A stretch of DNA of 64,000 nucleotides from Paenibacillus sp. HW567 (GCF_000374185.1 NZ_KB910518.1:3295687-3359686); one strand, 5' to 3'; shown: positions 8,589-17,528, counted from the stretch's first letter. Program-made: numbers and translations. Notes: generated by a model not told the origin, from the sequence alone.

Positions 8589-10157
8589 TCAATCAATTGC
8601 AAGGTTAGCAGCCTGTGTCAAAGATTTCTGAACGAGCGGGGCATTCCGGTCCCCGGTGAGAATGGTTAAATAATCTCCAGCCTCCAGAACGTACTCGCCA
8701 TCGGGAATATTTTCCTTCGTTCCTCTCTTTACTGAAACAATCAGGCATTGTGCTGGCCAGGAGAAATCTTTAATGCATAGGCCATCCAGCAGTGACCCAT
8801 GATGAATCGGAATCTCCAGAATAACTTTGGTTGAGGATTCTGCAGACTTTTCTTCATGCCCCTGATGGAGAAAACGGTCCAGGAGTACTTCATAAACAGG
8901 ATGGGAACGGAACAGCTCAGCAGTCATATAAGCAGCGAGGCAAACAACGCCGGTTGAGAGCAGATTGCTAAAAGAGCCGGTCATTTCCGTAATCAAAATG
9001 ATTCCCGTGATAGGCGCTTTGAGACTTGCAGTAAGGTAGCCGGCCATCGCGAGTATCAGAAAGCTGCTCTCATTCAGGGTAGTCCCTCCGGTCATTCCAT
9101 TTATCAGTTTGGTGTATATTACACCAATAAGACTGCCGATTACGAGCATAGGCAGGAATATTCCTCCGGGGGCGCTTGAGCCGTAGCTGAGCATTGTGAA
9201 CAAGTATTTAACAACCAGGATAAGCAGGAGCAGCTTTAATCCAAATGGGCCTTCAACAAGCTCATTTACCAGATTATTTCCTCCTCCGAGTACAGAGGGC
9301 AGGCACAAGCCCAGTACACCGGCCAGCAAAAAAGGAACAACAGGTCTGAACTGGGCCGGAAGCCAGGTCATTTTTTTATATAAATCCTGAAAAGCATAAA
9401 TCCCTTTGTTGAAAAAAATCCCCATGATCCCAACAATTATACCCAGAATAATCAAGTGATAATATTGACCAAGCGGAATAGTGCTGATTCCCGAAAAATG
9501 AAAAATCGGACTCATCCCGAAAAACTCTTTGGAGACGAAGTCAGCCGTCAGCGATGAAGCCAACGCAGCAATCATTACTAAGGGGGAAAAATTCATATGC
9601 ACCTCTTCCAGTGCAAAGATAACTCCCGCTATCGGGGCGTTAAATGCAGCAGCCAGCCCGGCGCTGGCCCCGCAGGTAATCAGCATATGCTCCTCTGTCT
9701 TGGTCTTTCGCAGCAGACGGCTGAAGCCCTGGGCCATCAGCGCCCCAATCTGAATCGAGGGGCCTTCTCTGCCCAGCGACAGCCCGGCACCTATGCTGAT
9801 TGTACCTCCTACAAATTTGGCGCTAACCGCCTTCCACCAGTTCATTTCCAGTTTATTTTGCAATACCGCCTTCACCTGGGGAATACCGCTTCCAGAGATT
9901 GCCGGCTGCATTTTGACCAGTATACCGGTTCCCCATCCGGCCAGCACCAGCACGATCAGCCATAGAGGAATCAGCCAAGGATGTTCTAACTGATAGTGAT
10001 AGAATCTGAGAACATTCTCCAGATTAGCTTCCAACACATAGCGGAACAGCACCACAACACTTCCAGATAACACCCCGACAGCAATTCCTCCGGCCAGCAG
10101 CCGGAACTTGAAATCGAACCAGGTATTTAGCAGCTTGTGCGTATGATTTTCGTTCAA
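8589..10157 (-). CDS. ClC-family chloride/proton exchanger with C-terminal RCK/TrkA-C domain
   Basis: A 522-residue membrane protein with the ClC selectivity motifs in order: GSGIPQ near residue 89, GREGPS (gating glutamate) near 129, and APGGIFLPML in the second half. FALEEVHMNF retains the internal proton-pathway glutamate. Both glutamates being present predicts Cl-/H+ exchange rather than a channel. Residues ~445-522 (IPDGEYVLEAGDYLTIL) form a TrkA-C-like cytosolic domain, a class that in potassium systems binds c-di-AMP or nucleotides. It follows mrpG by 77 bases on the same strand and may extend that ion-homeostasis operon. Confidence 0.93.
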   Translation of the reverse strand: MNENHTHKLLNTWFDFKFRLLAGGIAVGVLSGSVVVLFRYVLEANLENVLRFYHYQLEHPWLIPLWLIVLVLAGWGTGILVKMQPAISGSGIPQVKAVLQNKLEMNWWKAVSAKFVGGTISIGAGLSLGREGPSIQIGALMAQGFSRLLRKTKTEEHMLITCGASAGLAAAFNAPIAGVIFALEEVHMNFSPLVMIAALASSLTADFVSKEFFGMSPIFHFSGISTIPLGQYYHLIILGIIVGIMGIFFNKGIYAFQDLYKKMTWLPAQFRPVVPFLLAGVLGLCLPSVLGGGNNLVNELVEGPFGLKLLLLILVVKYLFTMLSYGSSAPGGIFLPMLVIGSLIGVIYTKLINGMTGGTTLNESSFLILAMAGYLTASLKAPITGIILITEMTGSFSNLLSTGVVCLAAYMTAELFRSHPVYEVLLDRFLHQGHEEKSAESSTKVILEIPIHHGSLLDGLCIKDFSWPAQCLIVSVKRGTKENIPDGEYVLEAGDYLTILTGDRNAPLVQKSLTQAANLAID

Positions 10158-10234
10158 TTGCAGGACCTTCTTCGTTGCAAATTTTAAGACGGTTAATATT
10201 GTACAGTCTGGGGCTGCGGATATCCAGTAAAAAT

Positions 10235-10603
10235 TTACTTTTGCTGCGAATCAGCCTGCTCCTGACGCTCCTCCAGCACCGGCTTCAGATCATCCTGCAC
10301 ACTGCCCTTCCATAGCGGCACGCCAGAGCGGTAAGCGGCCCGGCCGTTTAAATGGCCCGCCACCGGGGAGGTGATGAAGACAAACACGATAGCAAGCAGC
10401 AGCTTGACGCTGGCTACGTTCATATAGAAAAAGAAAAACAGAAAGGCCCCTGACAATACGCATAATACGCCAAGGGTCGCACTTTTGGTTGCAGCATGGG
10501 AACGTAAATAGACATCCGGAAGCCGGAACAGCCCAAAGGCCCCAAGTCCGCAAAACAATGCACCTAACAGAACAAGCCCCCCAATCAGCAGTTCACCGAT
10601 CAT
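10235..10603 (-). CDS. mrpG: Na+/H+ antiporter subunit G
   Basis: Small membrane subunit of the Mrp complex with three helices and the family block GLFRLPDVYLRSHAATKSATLG. About 122 residues from ATG 10603. This start is chosen because GGGGAGGTG lies eight bases upstream and it matches the length of Bacillus MrpG; a longer frame to 10642 would begin inside mrpF. Overlaps the mrpF end. Last Mrp gene before the ClC gene. Confidence 0.92.
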   Translation of the reverse strand: MIGELLIGGLVLLGALFCGLGAFGLFRLPDVYLRSHAATKSATLGVLCVLSGAFLFFFFYMNVASVKLLLAIVFVFITSPVAGHLNGRAAYRSGVPLWKGSVQDDLKPVLEERQEQADSQQK

Positions 10604-10886
10604 GATCATCACCTCCCCGCTCGAACACAGTGTCTCTTTCAATGTATCTGGCTAACGCCGTTGTTCCGATAAACGTCAGAATACCGATGACAAGAATAAT
10701 TTCAATATAATCCTCTGTCTTCTGCTGCATGCTTAGCACCGCAATCAGCGCCAGCAGATGGATACCGATGGTATCCAGCGCAGCAATCCGGTCTGAACGG
10801 GTGGGACCTTGAAGCAGTCTGTACAGGCAGGCTGCTATCCCCAGCGCCAAAATCATCAGAGCAACATTAAGCAGCGCCGAAATCAT
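10593..10886 (-). CDS. mrpF: Na+/H+ antiporter subunit F
   Basis: A 97-residue, three-helix subunit with the family core RLLQGPTRSDRIAALDTIG, in which the charged residues face the ion path. The ATG overlaps the mrpE stop (ATGA), indicating translational coupling. Its C-terminus overlaps mrpG. Confidence 0.93.
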   Translation of the reverse strand: MISALLNVALMILALGIAACLYRLLQGPTRSDRIAALDTIGIHLLALIAVLSMQQKTEDYIEIILVIGILTFIGTTALARYIERDTVFERGGDDHDR

Positions 10887-11236
10887 GACCGCGTCACCTC
10901 CATAATCGCTTTTTCAAAGGTTCCCCTGATCTGCCGGGAGAGCTCGCCGGCGTCCGCAATATCCATCGCGTGAATATACAGAGTCTGGCCGTCTCCCGAT
11001 ACTTCCAGCGTAAGTGTTCCCGGTGTCAGACAAATAAGACAGGAGAGCAGCGTAACCTCAAAGTCTGAGGTAAGCGCGGTTTCATAGGCAAAGATGCCCG
11101 GACGCATCGCCAATCTGGGACGAATGATATGACGGATCACCGCAAAGCTGGATAACACCAGTTCCCGCAGGAACAGCGCCAGCAGCTTCACAATGGACCA
11201 CAGACGCTTCAAATAGAACAGTACTGCCATGCTCAT
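10883..11236 (-). CDS. mrpE: Na+/H+ antiporter subunit E (N-terminally short)
   Basis: Contains the conserved MrpE core: RPGIFAYETALTSDFEVT, LTPGTLTLEVSGDG and YIHAMDI. It is 117 residues instead of the usual ~158, lacking the first two hydrophobic segments. The TAG of mrpD is immediately before this ATG and in the same reading frame, so no longer upstream start exists. A second ATG two codons in (11230) is an alternative. AAGGAG stands four bases before the stop. The core is intact, so the subunit may work without its N-terminal hairpin. Confidence 0.88.
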   Translation of the reverse strand: MSMAVLFYLKRLWSIVKLLALFLRELVLSSFAVIRHIIRPRLAMRPGIFAYETALTSDFEVTLLSCLICLTPGTLTLEVSGDGQTLYIHAMDIADAGELSRQIRGTFEKAIMEVTRS

Positions 11237-12712
11237 CTACTCCTTCATTACAGCTTTAATGTAAAGCTCGGGAGAACCAAGCACATCCCCCGCCTGTGTA
11301 ACATAGGAATTTACCCACTCTGCTCCAAGGCCCATCATCATGACCAGAACGAGCAGACCGGCCGCAACCGCAGTCCCGCCTTTGAGCCTCACCTTAGGCT
11401 GCTCCGTACCCGGTTCATTGCCCCAGAAGGCCAGCCGGAACACTTTGATCAGCGAGTACAGCACAAGCAGGCTGGAGCCCAGCCCGATCAGGGATAACGT
11501 CAGCATTCCCGAATCGAGTCCCCCACGGATAATCAGCACTTTGCCGGGGAAGCCGCTGAATGGAGGCATACCGGCAAGCGCCAACGCCATAACGAAAAAG
11601 CTCCAGCCCAGCAGCGGATAACGTTTGATCATTCCCCCCATGTTCTTAAGCTGATCTGTACCCTCCGCCGCAATGATCAGCCCCCCGAGAATGAACATGA
11701 GGCTTTTGCCAAGCATATCGTGAAGCAAATAGAAAACCGCTCCATTCAGTGCATCTGACGTTCCCGAAGCCAGCCCGAAGGCCACAAATCCTACACCGAC
11801 GACGACATTGTAATTCAGAATGCGGGGAATATCATTATACGCGACTGCGCCGAGTGCGCCCAGGATCATCGTAACCGCCGCCATCCAGGCAATCCAGCCA
11901 TTCGTGAAATCAGGATCATTGACAAAAATAAGTGTAAATGTACGAATCATTGCATACACTCCCACTTTGGTCAGCAAAGCGCCGAACAAGGCCCGGACCG
12001 CTGCTGGCGGCGCGATATAAGAGCCGGGGAGCCAGAAGAATAGGAACAGCCCTGCTTTCAGCGCGAACACAATCAGGAAGAGAATTGCAATGACATTCAG
12101 GACACCGCCCTGCCCGGCCTCAGCCACACGCTGCGATAAATGAGCCATATTCAGCGTGCCCACCGCCGCATACAAGTAGGCGACCGCCGCCACAAAGAGC
12201 GTCGAGGACACAATGTTGATCAACAGATATTTTGGTGCCTCCCGAAGCTGCAGCTTCGTTCCTCCCAGTGAAATCAATGCGTAGGAAGAAATAAGCATCA
12301 CTTCAAAAAAGACAAACAGGTTGAAGATATCCCCCGTCAGAAACGACCCGTATACACCAACGAGCAGAAAATGAAAAAAAGTGTAGTAGTACGTTCTCTC
12401 CCGCTCCACCCCAATGCTGCCGAAGGAATAGAGCAGAACTGCGAGACTTACCACAGAGGCCGTCAGCACCAGCAGTGCGGCAAACATATCGCCCACAAAA
12501 ACAATGCCATAAGGCGGAGCCCAGCCTCCCATATGGAGAGTTTGAATGCCGTTCCCATCAATACGGGACACCAGGATGCACGACAGCACAACATTAAGAA
12601 CGCCGCTGAATACACTTATTAACCGCTGCAGCAGCACCTTTTCTTTTAGAAATATCATTAGGACCGCAGTACACAAAGGAATCAGAATTGGCAGTACCAC
12701 AAGATTATTCAT
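11237..12712 (-). CDS. mrpD: Na+/H+ antiporter subunit D
   Basis: A 491-residue member of the NuoL/M/N-like proton-translocating family with about 14 helices. The signature FFEVMLISSYALISLGG carries the key transmembrane glutamate, and the lysine helix contains LKAGLFLFFWLPGSY. Length equals Bacillus MrpD (~493). The ATG overlaps the mrpC stop (ATGA). It ends in TAG immediately before mrpE in the same frame. Confidence 0.95.
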   Translation of the reverse strand: MNNLVVLPILIPLCTAVLMIFLKEKVLLQRLISVFSGVLNVVLSCILVSRIDGNGIQTLHMGGWAPPYGIVFVGDMFAALLVLTASVVSLAVLLYSFGSIGVERERTYYYTFFHFLLVGVYGSFLTGDIFNLFVFFEVMLISSYALISLGGTKLQLREAPKYLLINIVSSTLFVAAVAYLYAAVGTLNMAHLSQRVAEAGQGGVLNVIAILFLIVFALKAGLFLFFWLPGSYIAPPAAVRALFGALLTKVGVYAMIRTFTLIFVNDPDFTNGWIAWMAAVTMILGALGAVAYNDIPRILNYNVVVGVGFVAFGLASGTSDALNGAVFYLLHDMLGKSLMFILGGLIIAAEGTDQLKNMGGMIKRYPLLGWSFFVMALALAGMPPFSGFPGKVLIIRGGLDSGMLTLSLIGLGSSLLVLYSLIKVFRLAFWGNEPGTEQPKVRLKGGTAVAAGLLVLVMMMGLGAEWVNSYVTQAGDVLGSPELYIKAVMKE

Positions 12713-13053
12713 TGCTTCTCCTCCCGGACGGCATCCATTTCATCTGTCCCATGTGCCTGGTAGGCCCGATAGGCCAGCACGAAGAAGAAGGCCGTAACAC
12801 CGAAGCTGATCACGATAGAGGTCAAAATTAGCGCCTGCGGAAGCGGGTCTACATAGGTATCCGCTTGGCCGCCCAATACCGGAGCCGCACCCCTTTTCAG
12901 TCCGGCCATAGTCAGCAGCAGCAGATGAACGCCGTGTGTAAGCAGGGAGGTGCCGAGCACGATGCGCAACAGGCTTTTGGACAGGATCAGGTATACTCCA
13001 ACCGTAAATAACACACCGACCGCAATGGCCATAATCAATTCCATCTCATTCAT
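12709..13053 (-). CDS. mrpC: Na+/H+ antiporter subunit C
   Basis: A NuoK-like three-helix subunit of 111-114 residues with the family strings VGVYLILSKSLLRIVLG and DPLPQALILTSIVISFGVTA. Two starts are possible: ATG 13053, which overlaps the mrpA stop, or ATG 13044 (MELIMAIAVG), which aligns with the Bacillus start. The GGAGG just upstream does not decide between them. Coupled to mrpA and mrpD by overlaps. Confidence 0.94.
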   Translation of the reverse strand: MNEMELIMAIAVGVLFTVGVYLILSKSLLRIVLGTSLLTHGVHLLLLTMAGLKRGAAPVLGGQADTYVDPLPQALILTSIVISFGVTAFFFVLAYRAYQAHGTDEMDAVREEKQ

Positions 13054-15907
13054 CCCCTCCTATGGTAAAAATAATATTCATCGTCACGCCGACGACCGCC
13101 ACATATACGCCGAGATCGAACAGGACCGCTGTTGCAAGCTCCGTATCGCCCAATATCGGCAGCGTAAAATGGCCAAAGGAATGGCTCAGAAAAGGCGCTC
13201 CAAAAGCGAAGGAGCCTGCGGCTGTCAGAATCGCAATCAGCAATCCCACAGCCGTCAGAATACGGTAATTGACCGGAAGAAATCTGCGGACAGTATCCAT
13301 CCCCAGTGAAATAGCAACCAGAATAAGGCCAGCGGAGGTCATAAGGGCTCCAATGAAGCCCCCGCCCGGATGATTATGTCCGGCAAAGAACAAATAAATC
13401 GAGAATATGACCATAATCGGTGCGGCAATCTTGGACATAGTCCGAAGGATCACATCGTTGCTGCGGAGCGGGAAGCCGGTTGTCTTCAGGCTCCTTTTGT
13501 CTGGTGGCATCAGCGTCCCAGGCTCCATTCTCAGATGCACCAGACCATAAATTCCAAGCGAGGCAATGCCCAGCACCATAATTTCGAACAGCGTATCGAA
13601 GCCCCGGAAGTCTACCAGAATGACATTCACCACATTTTTGCCGCCGGCCAGAGAATAGCTTTCTTTAAGGAAAAACTCAGAGATCGGCGCAAATGGGCTG
13701 CTGCCCATAGCTGCCAGCGCAATCACTGTCATTGTCAGGCCAACTCCCACGGCAATCATGAGATTCAGCCATTTGAAGGAAGCTTTCTCCCGTTCCTTCT
13801 TCAGCTTCGGCAAGAATTTGAAGCATAGCAGGAACAGAATCACCGATACCGTCTCTACGATCATCTGTGTCAGCGCAAGGTCAGGAGCACGGAACAGGAC
13901 AAACAGCAGCGTCACCATGTAGCCAACCGCGCCGGTGAACAGAATGGCATTGACTCTCGACCTGGCAAAAGGCACGGCAATAGCCGCTGCGAGCATGACC
14001 GCAACAATGAGCACCTCGTATGGCGACACTGGCGCGTAATCCGCCATACCCAGAGTAATTCCCTGCGCCCCAAGCAGTGTGCTTCCCAGAGCAAAGATGA
14101 AGAACCCGAAGATATACAGTAAATAATGCCGGTTTGAGCCGGTCATATACAGATTGGTGAATCGGGCCGAACCGCCCTCCAGCGCCCGTATGCCCAAATC
14201 ATATAAGCGATTCAGTGAATCCCTTCCGCTCCACCCGCGGTCCAGAATCCGCAATCTGCTGAATCCTCTGTACAGAAGCGCACCCGCTGCGACAACGCCC
14301 ATCGTCATGAAAATTTCAGGAGTCCAGCCGTGCCAGAATTGAATGGAGACGTGCAGATTTTCCGCCGGGAGCCGCCCAGAATGAATCGCAGCCACTGCCG
14401 GTTCAATCAGGGAGGAGGTCAGCAGTTTCGGAAAAAAAGCAAATACCACCGCCAGCGAAACCAGTAATACCGGTGAGAACAGCAGCCCTGCCGGTGCTTC
14501 ATGCGGAACCTTATCCAGTTTCTCCGGCTGCAGCTTGCCGGTGAAGGTTCTGAAGACCAGAATCATGCTGTACACAAAAGTAAATACACTGGCGATCCAG
14601 GCTAGGACAGGAAACAGCATCAGCCAGGCCTGCCCGCTCCAAATATTGAATTCCCGGATATTTAGCACAGCGGTGAAGAACATTTCTTTGCTCAGAAAGC
14701 CGCTGAACGGCGGAAGACCAGCCATCGAAAAGGCTCCGATGAGCGCTGCCGAGAAGGTAACCGGCATAATGGACATCAGTCCGCCCAGCTTGCGCAAGTC
14801 CCTGGTATTCGTCTCATGGTCTACAATGCCGACCACCATGAACAGCGTACCCTTGAATACGGCATGGTTGATGAGATGAAACACAGCCGCTGCTGTAGCC
14901 AGTGAATAGAACACTGATTCCTCTGTACCTGTGAAAAAGGCTGCCGCAGAGCCAAGTCCCAGGAGACACATGATCAGACCCAATTGGCTGATTGTCGAAA
15001 AGGCCAGCAGAGCCTTCAGATCTGTCTGCTTTATCGCTTTGAACGATCCGTACAGGAGCGTAACCAGTCCGCAAAGTGAGACCAGCCAGAACCATTCGGA
15101 CTGACCCGCGAATACGGGGCTTAGCCTGGCTACCAGATACAGTCCTGCCTTAACCATTGTAGCGGAATGAAGATAAGCACTGACCGGAGTCGGTGCCTCC
15201 ATCGCATCCGGGAGCCAGATATGAAAGGGAAATTGAGCGGACTTGGTGAACGCTCCGAGCAAAATCAGCAGCATAGCCGGAAGGAACAACGGTTCGGACG
15301 ACAGCTCGCCTGCCTGCAAGAATATATCCCGGATGCTGTAGGTTCCACTCATCACGTACAGCAGATTGAACCCCGCGAACATCGCGAGTCCGCCAAAGAC
15401 CGTAATCAGCATGGACTTGAGCGCCCCATAGCGCGATCTCTCCCGCCGGTGCCAGAAGGCAATCAGCAGGAATGACGTAATGCTGGTCAGCTCCCAGAAC
15501 CCATACAGCACCATTAAATTATCGGACAGCACAACGCCTAGCATCGCTCCCATGAACATGAGCAGGTAGATATAGAAGCTCCGTATGGATTCTGTCCGCT
15601 TTTGCAGATAGAAAATGGAATACAAAACGACCAGCGCCCCCATTCCCGTAATCAGCAGCGCGAACAGGAGACTCAGCCCATCCAGTACCAGCGTGATATT
15701 GATCCCCAGCGAAGGCATCCAGCCCACTGTGGCGACCGTGCTGTGCCCGGCCTGAATCTCCGGTATCCTCGTCAGGAAGTATACGAAAAGAGCCGCAGGA
15801 ACAGGCAGAACTGCCCACCCTGCGTGAAAACGCGGAAAACGCTTGATGAGCGGGATCAGAACCGCCAGCAGAAATGGAATCACAATTGAAGCATGCAGCA
15901 CAGCCAA
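13046..15907 (-). CDS. mrpA: Na+/H+ antiporter subunit A-B fusion
   Basis: Largest Mrp subunit, about 953 residues. Residues ~1-790 form the NuoL-like proton channel plus the MrpA-specific C-terminal helices (DGLSLLFALLITGMGALVVLYS, given here in short as the DGLSLLFAL block; FPFHIWLPDAMEAPTPVSAY). The last ~140 residues (KIAAPIMVIFSIYLFFAGHN, GGGFIGAL) are a complete MrpB domain, and there is no separate mrpB gene. The listed TTG at 15907 aligns with Bacillus MQLLH; GTG 15901 has the better spacing to GGGGGGAG (15911-15918). The upstream ATG at 15931 would place that ribosome binding site inside the gene. Confidence 0.94.
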   Translation of the reverse strand: MAVLHASIVIPFLLAVLIPLIKRFPRFHAGWAVLPVPAALFVYFLTRIPEIQAGHSTVATVGWMPSLGINITLVLDGLSLLFALLITGMGALVVLYSIFYLQKRTESIRSFYIYLLMFMGAMLGVVLSDNLMVLYGFWELTSITSFLLIAFWHRRERSRYGALKSMLITVFGGLAMFAGFNLLYVMSGTYSIRDIFLQAGELSSEPLFLPAMLLILLGAFTKSAQFPFHIWLPDAMEAPTPVSAYLHSATMVKAGLYLVARLSPVFAGQSEWFWLVSLCGLVTLLYGSFKAIKQTDLKALLAFSTISQLGLIMCLLGLGSAAAFFTGTEESVFYSLATAAAVFHLINHAVFKGTLFMVVGIVDHETNTRDLRKLGGLMSIMPVTFSAALIGAFSMAGLPPFSGFLSKEMFFTAVLNIREFNIWSGQAWLMLFPVLAWIASVFTFVYSMILVFRTFTGKLQPEKLDKVPHEAPAGLLFSPVLLVSLAVVFAFFPKLLTSSLIEPAVAAIHSGRLPAENLHVSIQFWHGWTPEIFMTMGVVAAGALLYRGFSRLRILDRGWSGRDSLNRLYDLGIRALEGGSARFTNLYMTGSNRHYLLYIFGFFIFALGSTLLGAQGITLGMADYAPVSPYEVLIVAVMLAAAIAVPFARSRVNAILFTGAVGYMVTLLFVLFRAPDLALTQMIVETVSVILFLLCFKFLPKLKKEREKASFKWLNLMIAVGVGLTMTVIALAAMGSSPFAPISEFFLKESYSLAGGKNVVNVILVDFRGFDTLFEIMVLGIASLGIYGLVHLRMEPGTLMPPDKRSLKTTGFPLRSNDVILRTMSKIAAPIMVIFSIYLFFAGHNHPGGGFIGALMTSAGLILVAISLGMDTVRRFLPVNYRILTAVGLLIAILTAAGSFAFGAPFLSHSFGHFTLPILGDTELATAVLFDLGVYVAVVGVTMNIIFTIGGDE

Positions 15908-15935
15908 ACACTCCCCCCTCATTTTAATCAATATT

Positions 15936-16577
15936 CTATTGGACTGGCTTTACCCAGACGCCTTGCAGAATCCGCAGATACTGCGCTTCCCCGTTCTCCA
16001 CGATTTTGAACAAACCACTGTTGAAATCCGTATCCAGTTCGCGGAAAAACATCCCCTTTATCGGCGATTCACCTTCAACTTCATCCGCAAGCACATAATC
16101 ATTGTCTTGTTTCACCAGATAAGCAGTGAAGCCTTTTTCATGGGTCTGTTCCAAGAGATCAGGATAGCGCTGTACAGCTACTATATGGAGATCAATCGGG
16201 CCGAGCAGTTCAATTAATTCATTGATAAAATTACCCCGGGTGATCTCCTGCCATAAGGTTTGGCCCGACTGGCCGATGATAATCTGCGTGACTTCCCGCT
16301 CCCGGGCAGTATCCACAATAACTTCGGCCGTCTTCTTGCCTATACATTTTCTGATTAAAAACTCTCCGCCAGCTTCCTTAGTGAGTGTTTCCCATCCCGA
16401 GATATATTGCTCCTTCTCAGAGTTGTACTCGTTATCCTTGGAAGAATCTACGGTTAGCACACATAATGGAGCGCCTAACAATCCTGATAACCGGCTCCCC
16501 CTCTGAATCAGACGCTGTCCGTGCGGACCATAATGGACACATACCAAAATACTTTCACTGCCCTGTCTAAGAGTCAT
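15936..16577 (-). CDS. KdpD-type universal stress protein domain protein, first gene of the Mrp operon
   Basis: A 213-residue soluble protein. Residues ~8-135 match the USP subdomain found inside KdpD potassium sensors (ILVCVHYGPHGQRLIQRGS, then TQIIIGQSGQTLWQEITRG), without the histidine kinase. The remaining ~75 residues form an unrecognised domain. ATG 16577 is set by TAAGGAGGTAA directly upstream; the longer TTG frame starting at ~16664 would run through the leader terminator. It ends 28 bases before mrpA. In S. aureus the KdpD USP domain binds c-di-AMP, so a ligand-sensing role in K+/Na+ homeostasis is plausible but inferred. Confidence 0.82.
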   Translation of the reverse strand: MTLRQGSESILVCVHYGPHGQRLIQRGSRLSGLLGAPLCVLTVDSSKDNEYNSEKEQYISGWETLTKEAGGEFLIRKCIGKKTAEVIVDTAREREVTQIIIGQSGQTLWQEITRGNFINELIELLGPIDLHIVAVQRYPDLLEQTHEKGFTAYLVKQDNDYVLADEVEGESPIKGMFFRELDTDFNSGLFKIVENGEAQYLRILQGVWVKPVQ

Positions 16578-16606
16578 AAGATTTACCTCCTTACTTAAAT
16601 TTCCAT

Positions 16607-16642
16607 AAAAAAACACAAAAAGAGCCCGCTGTTGGCAGGCTC
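16607..16642 (-). terminator. Leader terminator (attenuator candidate) ahead of the USP-Mrp operon
   Basis: Minus-strand hairpin GAGCCTGC-CAACA-GCGGGCTC (8 bp with one G-U pair, 16622-16642) followed by TTTTTGTGTTTTTTT. It lies between the promoter (16673-16701) and the coding start (16577), so it would stop transcription before the operon unless antitermination occurs. The region 5' of the stem is only about 25 nt, short for a classical aptamer. Confidence 0.75.
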
Positions 16643-16672
16643 CTCCGGGTAAAACTATATACAATTAAAGTT

Positions 16673-16701
16673 ATTATATAATTCGCCGGGAGGATTGTAA
16701 A
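16673..16701 (-). promoter_or_regulatory. Sigma-A promoter of the USP-Mrp operon
   Basis: Minus-strand -35 TTTACA (16696-16701) and perfect -10 TATAAT (16673-16678) separated by 17 bases. The predicted start near 16666 gives a leader of about 90 nt containing the terminator. Confidence 0.85.
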
Positions 16702-16792
16702 GGAACAAGCAGGCCAGCAACTAGCGCTTTTCCGCAAAGACGTTATGCATCAGCGTCATTAATATTCCCTTTTTTCCGGTGGACTATGAGCA

Positions 16793-16831
16793 GAAAAAGG
16801 CCCGGCGCTGTCTCCGGGACAACGGCAGGCC
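16793..16831 (-). terminator. Intrinsic terminator of the NAD(P)H oxidoreductase gene
   Basis: Long minus-strand hairpin of 14 bp with one mismatch and two wobble pairs (arms 16799-16812 and 16818-16831), followed by five T. It closes the MarR-oxidoreductase unit. Confidence 0.8.
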
Positions 16832-16852
16832 CGATAATAAGCAAGCTTTCGG

Positions 16853-17434
16853 TTAGAATAAAGAGGTTACTTTTTCTTCAACCTGAACGAGGATCTCCTT
16901 GAGAGCTTCCGGGTCGGCTGCAGAAATACCGCCAAACAGCAAATGATCCACCGCTTCGATTCCCGTAAAGTCAAAAATACCGGTATCGGAAGTAATTTTG
17001 AGTCCAGCAGTCATTCCGATTTGATCATAGTACTCGTTCGGAGTGCCGTGCGTATTGATGATGAACCCTTTTTTGCCCGCAAGCAGCTTGTCAATACCAT
17101 TTGCTCCATAAGCATACGCGAAGCCGTAAGCAAATACCCGGTCAACATAACCCTTGATAATCGCAGGAAGCCCTGTCCACCAGATCGGGTAAATAAAGGT
17201 GACCACCTCCGCATCCGTAATATATTTCTGTTCAGCAAGAATATCTGCCGGAGTCTGTCCGCTGCGGATGCCTACGAAATCCTCAGGCTTAAGCACCGGT
17301 TGGAAATCAAGTGCGTACAAATCACGTACTACGACTTCATGACCTTTTTTCTTCAGTGCATTAACCGTTGTCTCCAGAATGGCATGGTTAAGGCTCTCAG
17401 GATTGGGATGGGCATATACGACTAGATGTTTCAT
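16853..17434 (-). CDS. NAD(P)H dehydrogenase, flavodoxin-like fold (YwrO/MdaB type)
   Basis: A 193-residue FMN/FAD quinone or nitro-reductase. The N-terminal phosphate loop is VVYAHPNPESLNHAI, the central family signature is FIYPIWWTGLPAIIKGYVDR, and INTHGTPNEYY lies near the flavin. ATG 17434 follows CGGAGGTAATAAC and begins exactly at the family start; the longer frame to 17473 has no ribosome binding site. It lies 95 bases downstream of the MarR gene, with a copy of the shared palindrome in the gap. Likely induced by quinones or electrophiles. Confidence 0.92.
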   Translation of the reverse strand: MKHLVVYAHPNPESLNHAILETTVNALKKKGHEVVVRDLYALDFQPVLKPEDFVGIRSGQTPADILAEQKYITDAEVVTFIYPIWWTGLPAIIKGYVDRVFAYGFAYAYGANGIDKLLAGKKGFIINTHGTPNEYYDQIGMTAGLKITSDTGIFDFTGIEAVDHLLFGGISAADPEALKEILVQVEEKVTSLF

Positions 17435-17487
17435 TGTTATTACCTCCGATGATTGAATTTGGTTGAATATCATCTTGCTTATGATTG

Positions 17488-17499
17488 ATAGATATCTAT
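17488..17499. promoter_or_regulatory. MarR operator, copy 1
   Basis: Perfect 12-bp palindrome ATAGATATCTAT in the gap upstream of the oxidoreductase gene. It matches the site overlapping the MarR promoter at 17965-17976 in 11 of 12 bases. Confidence 0.65.
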
Positions 17500-17528
17500 A
17501 TAATTATGCAAAAAAATTTAAAAACTAT

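Noticed and set aside
16578..16680. c-di-AMP (ydaO-type) riboswitch before the USP-Mrp operon
   Set aside because: Only ~25 nt lie between the predicted transcription start and the terminator stem; the ydaO aptamer needs over 100 nt and its conserved blocks are missing.
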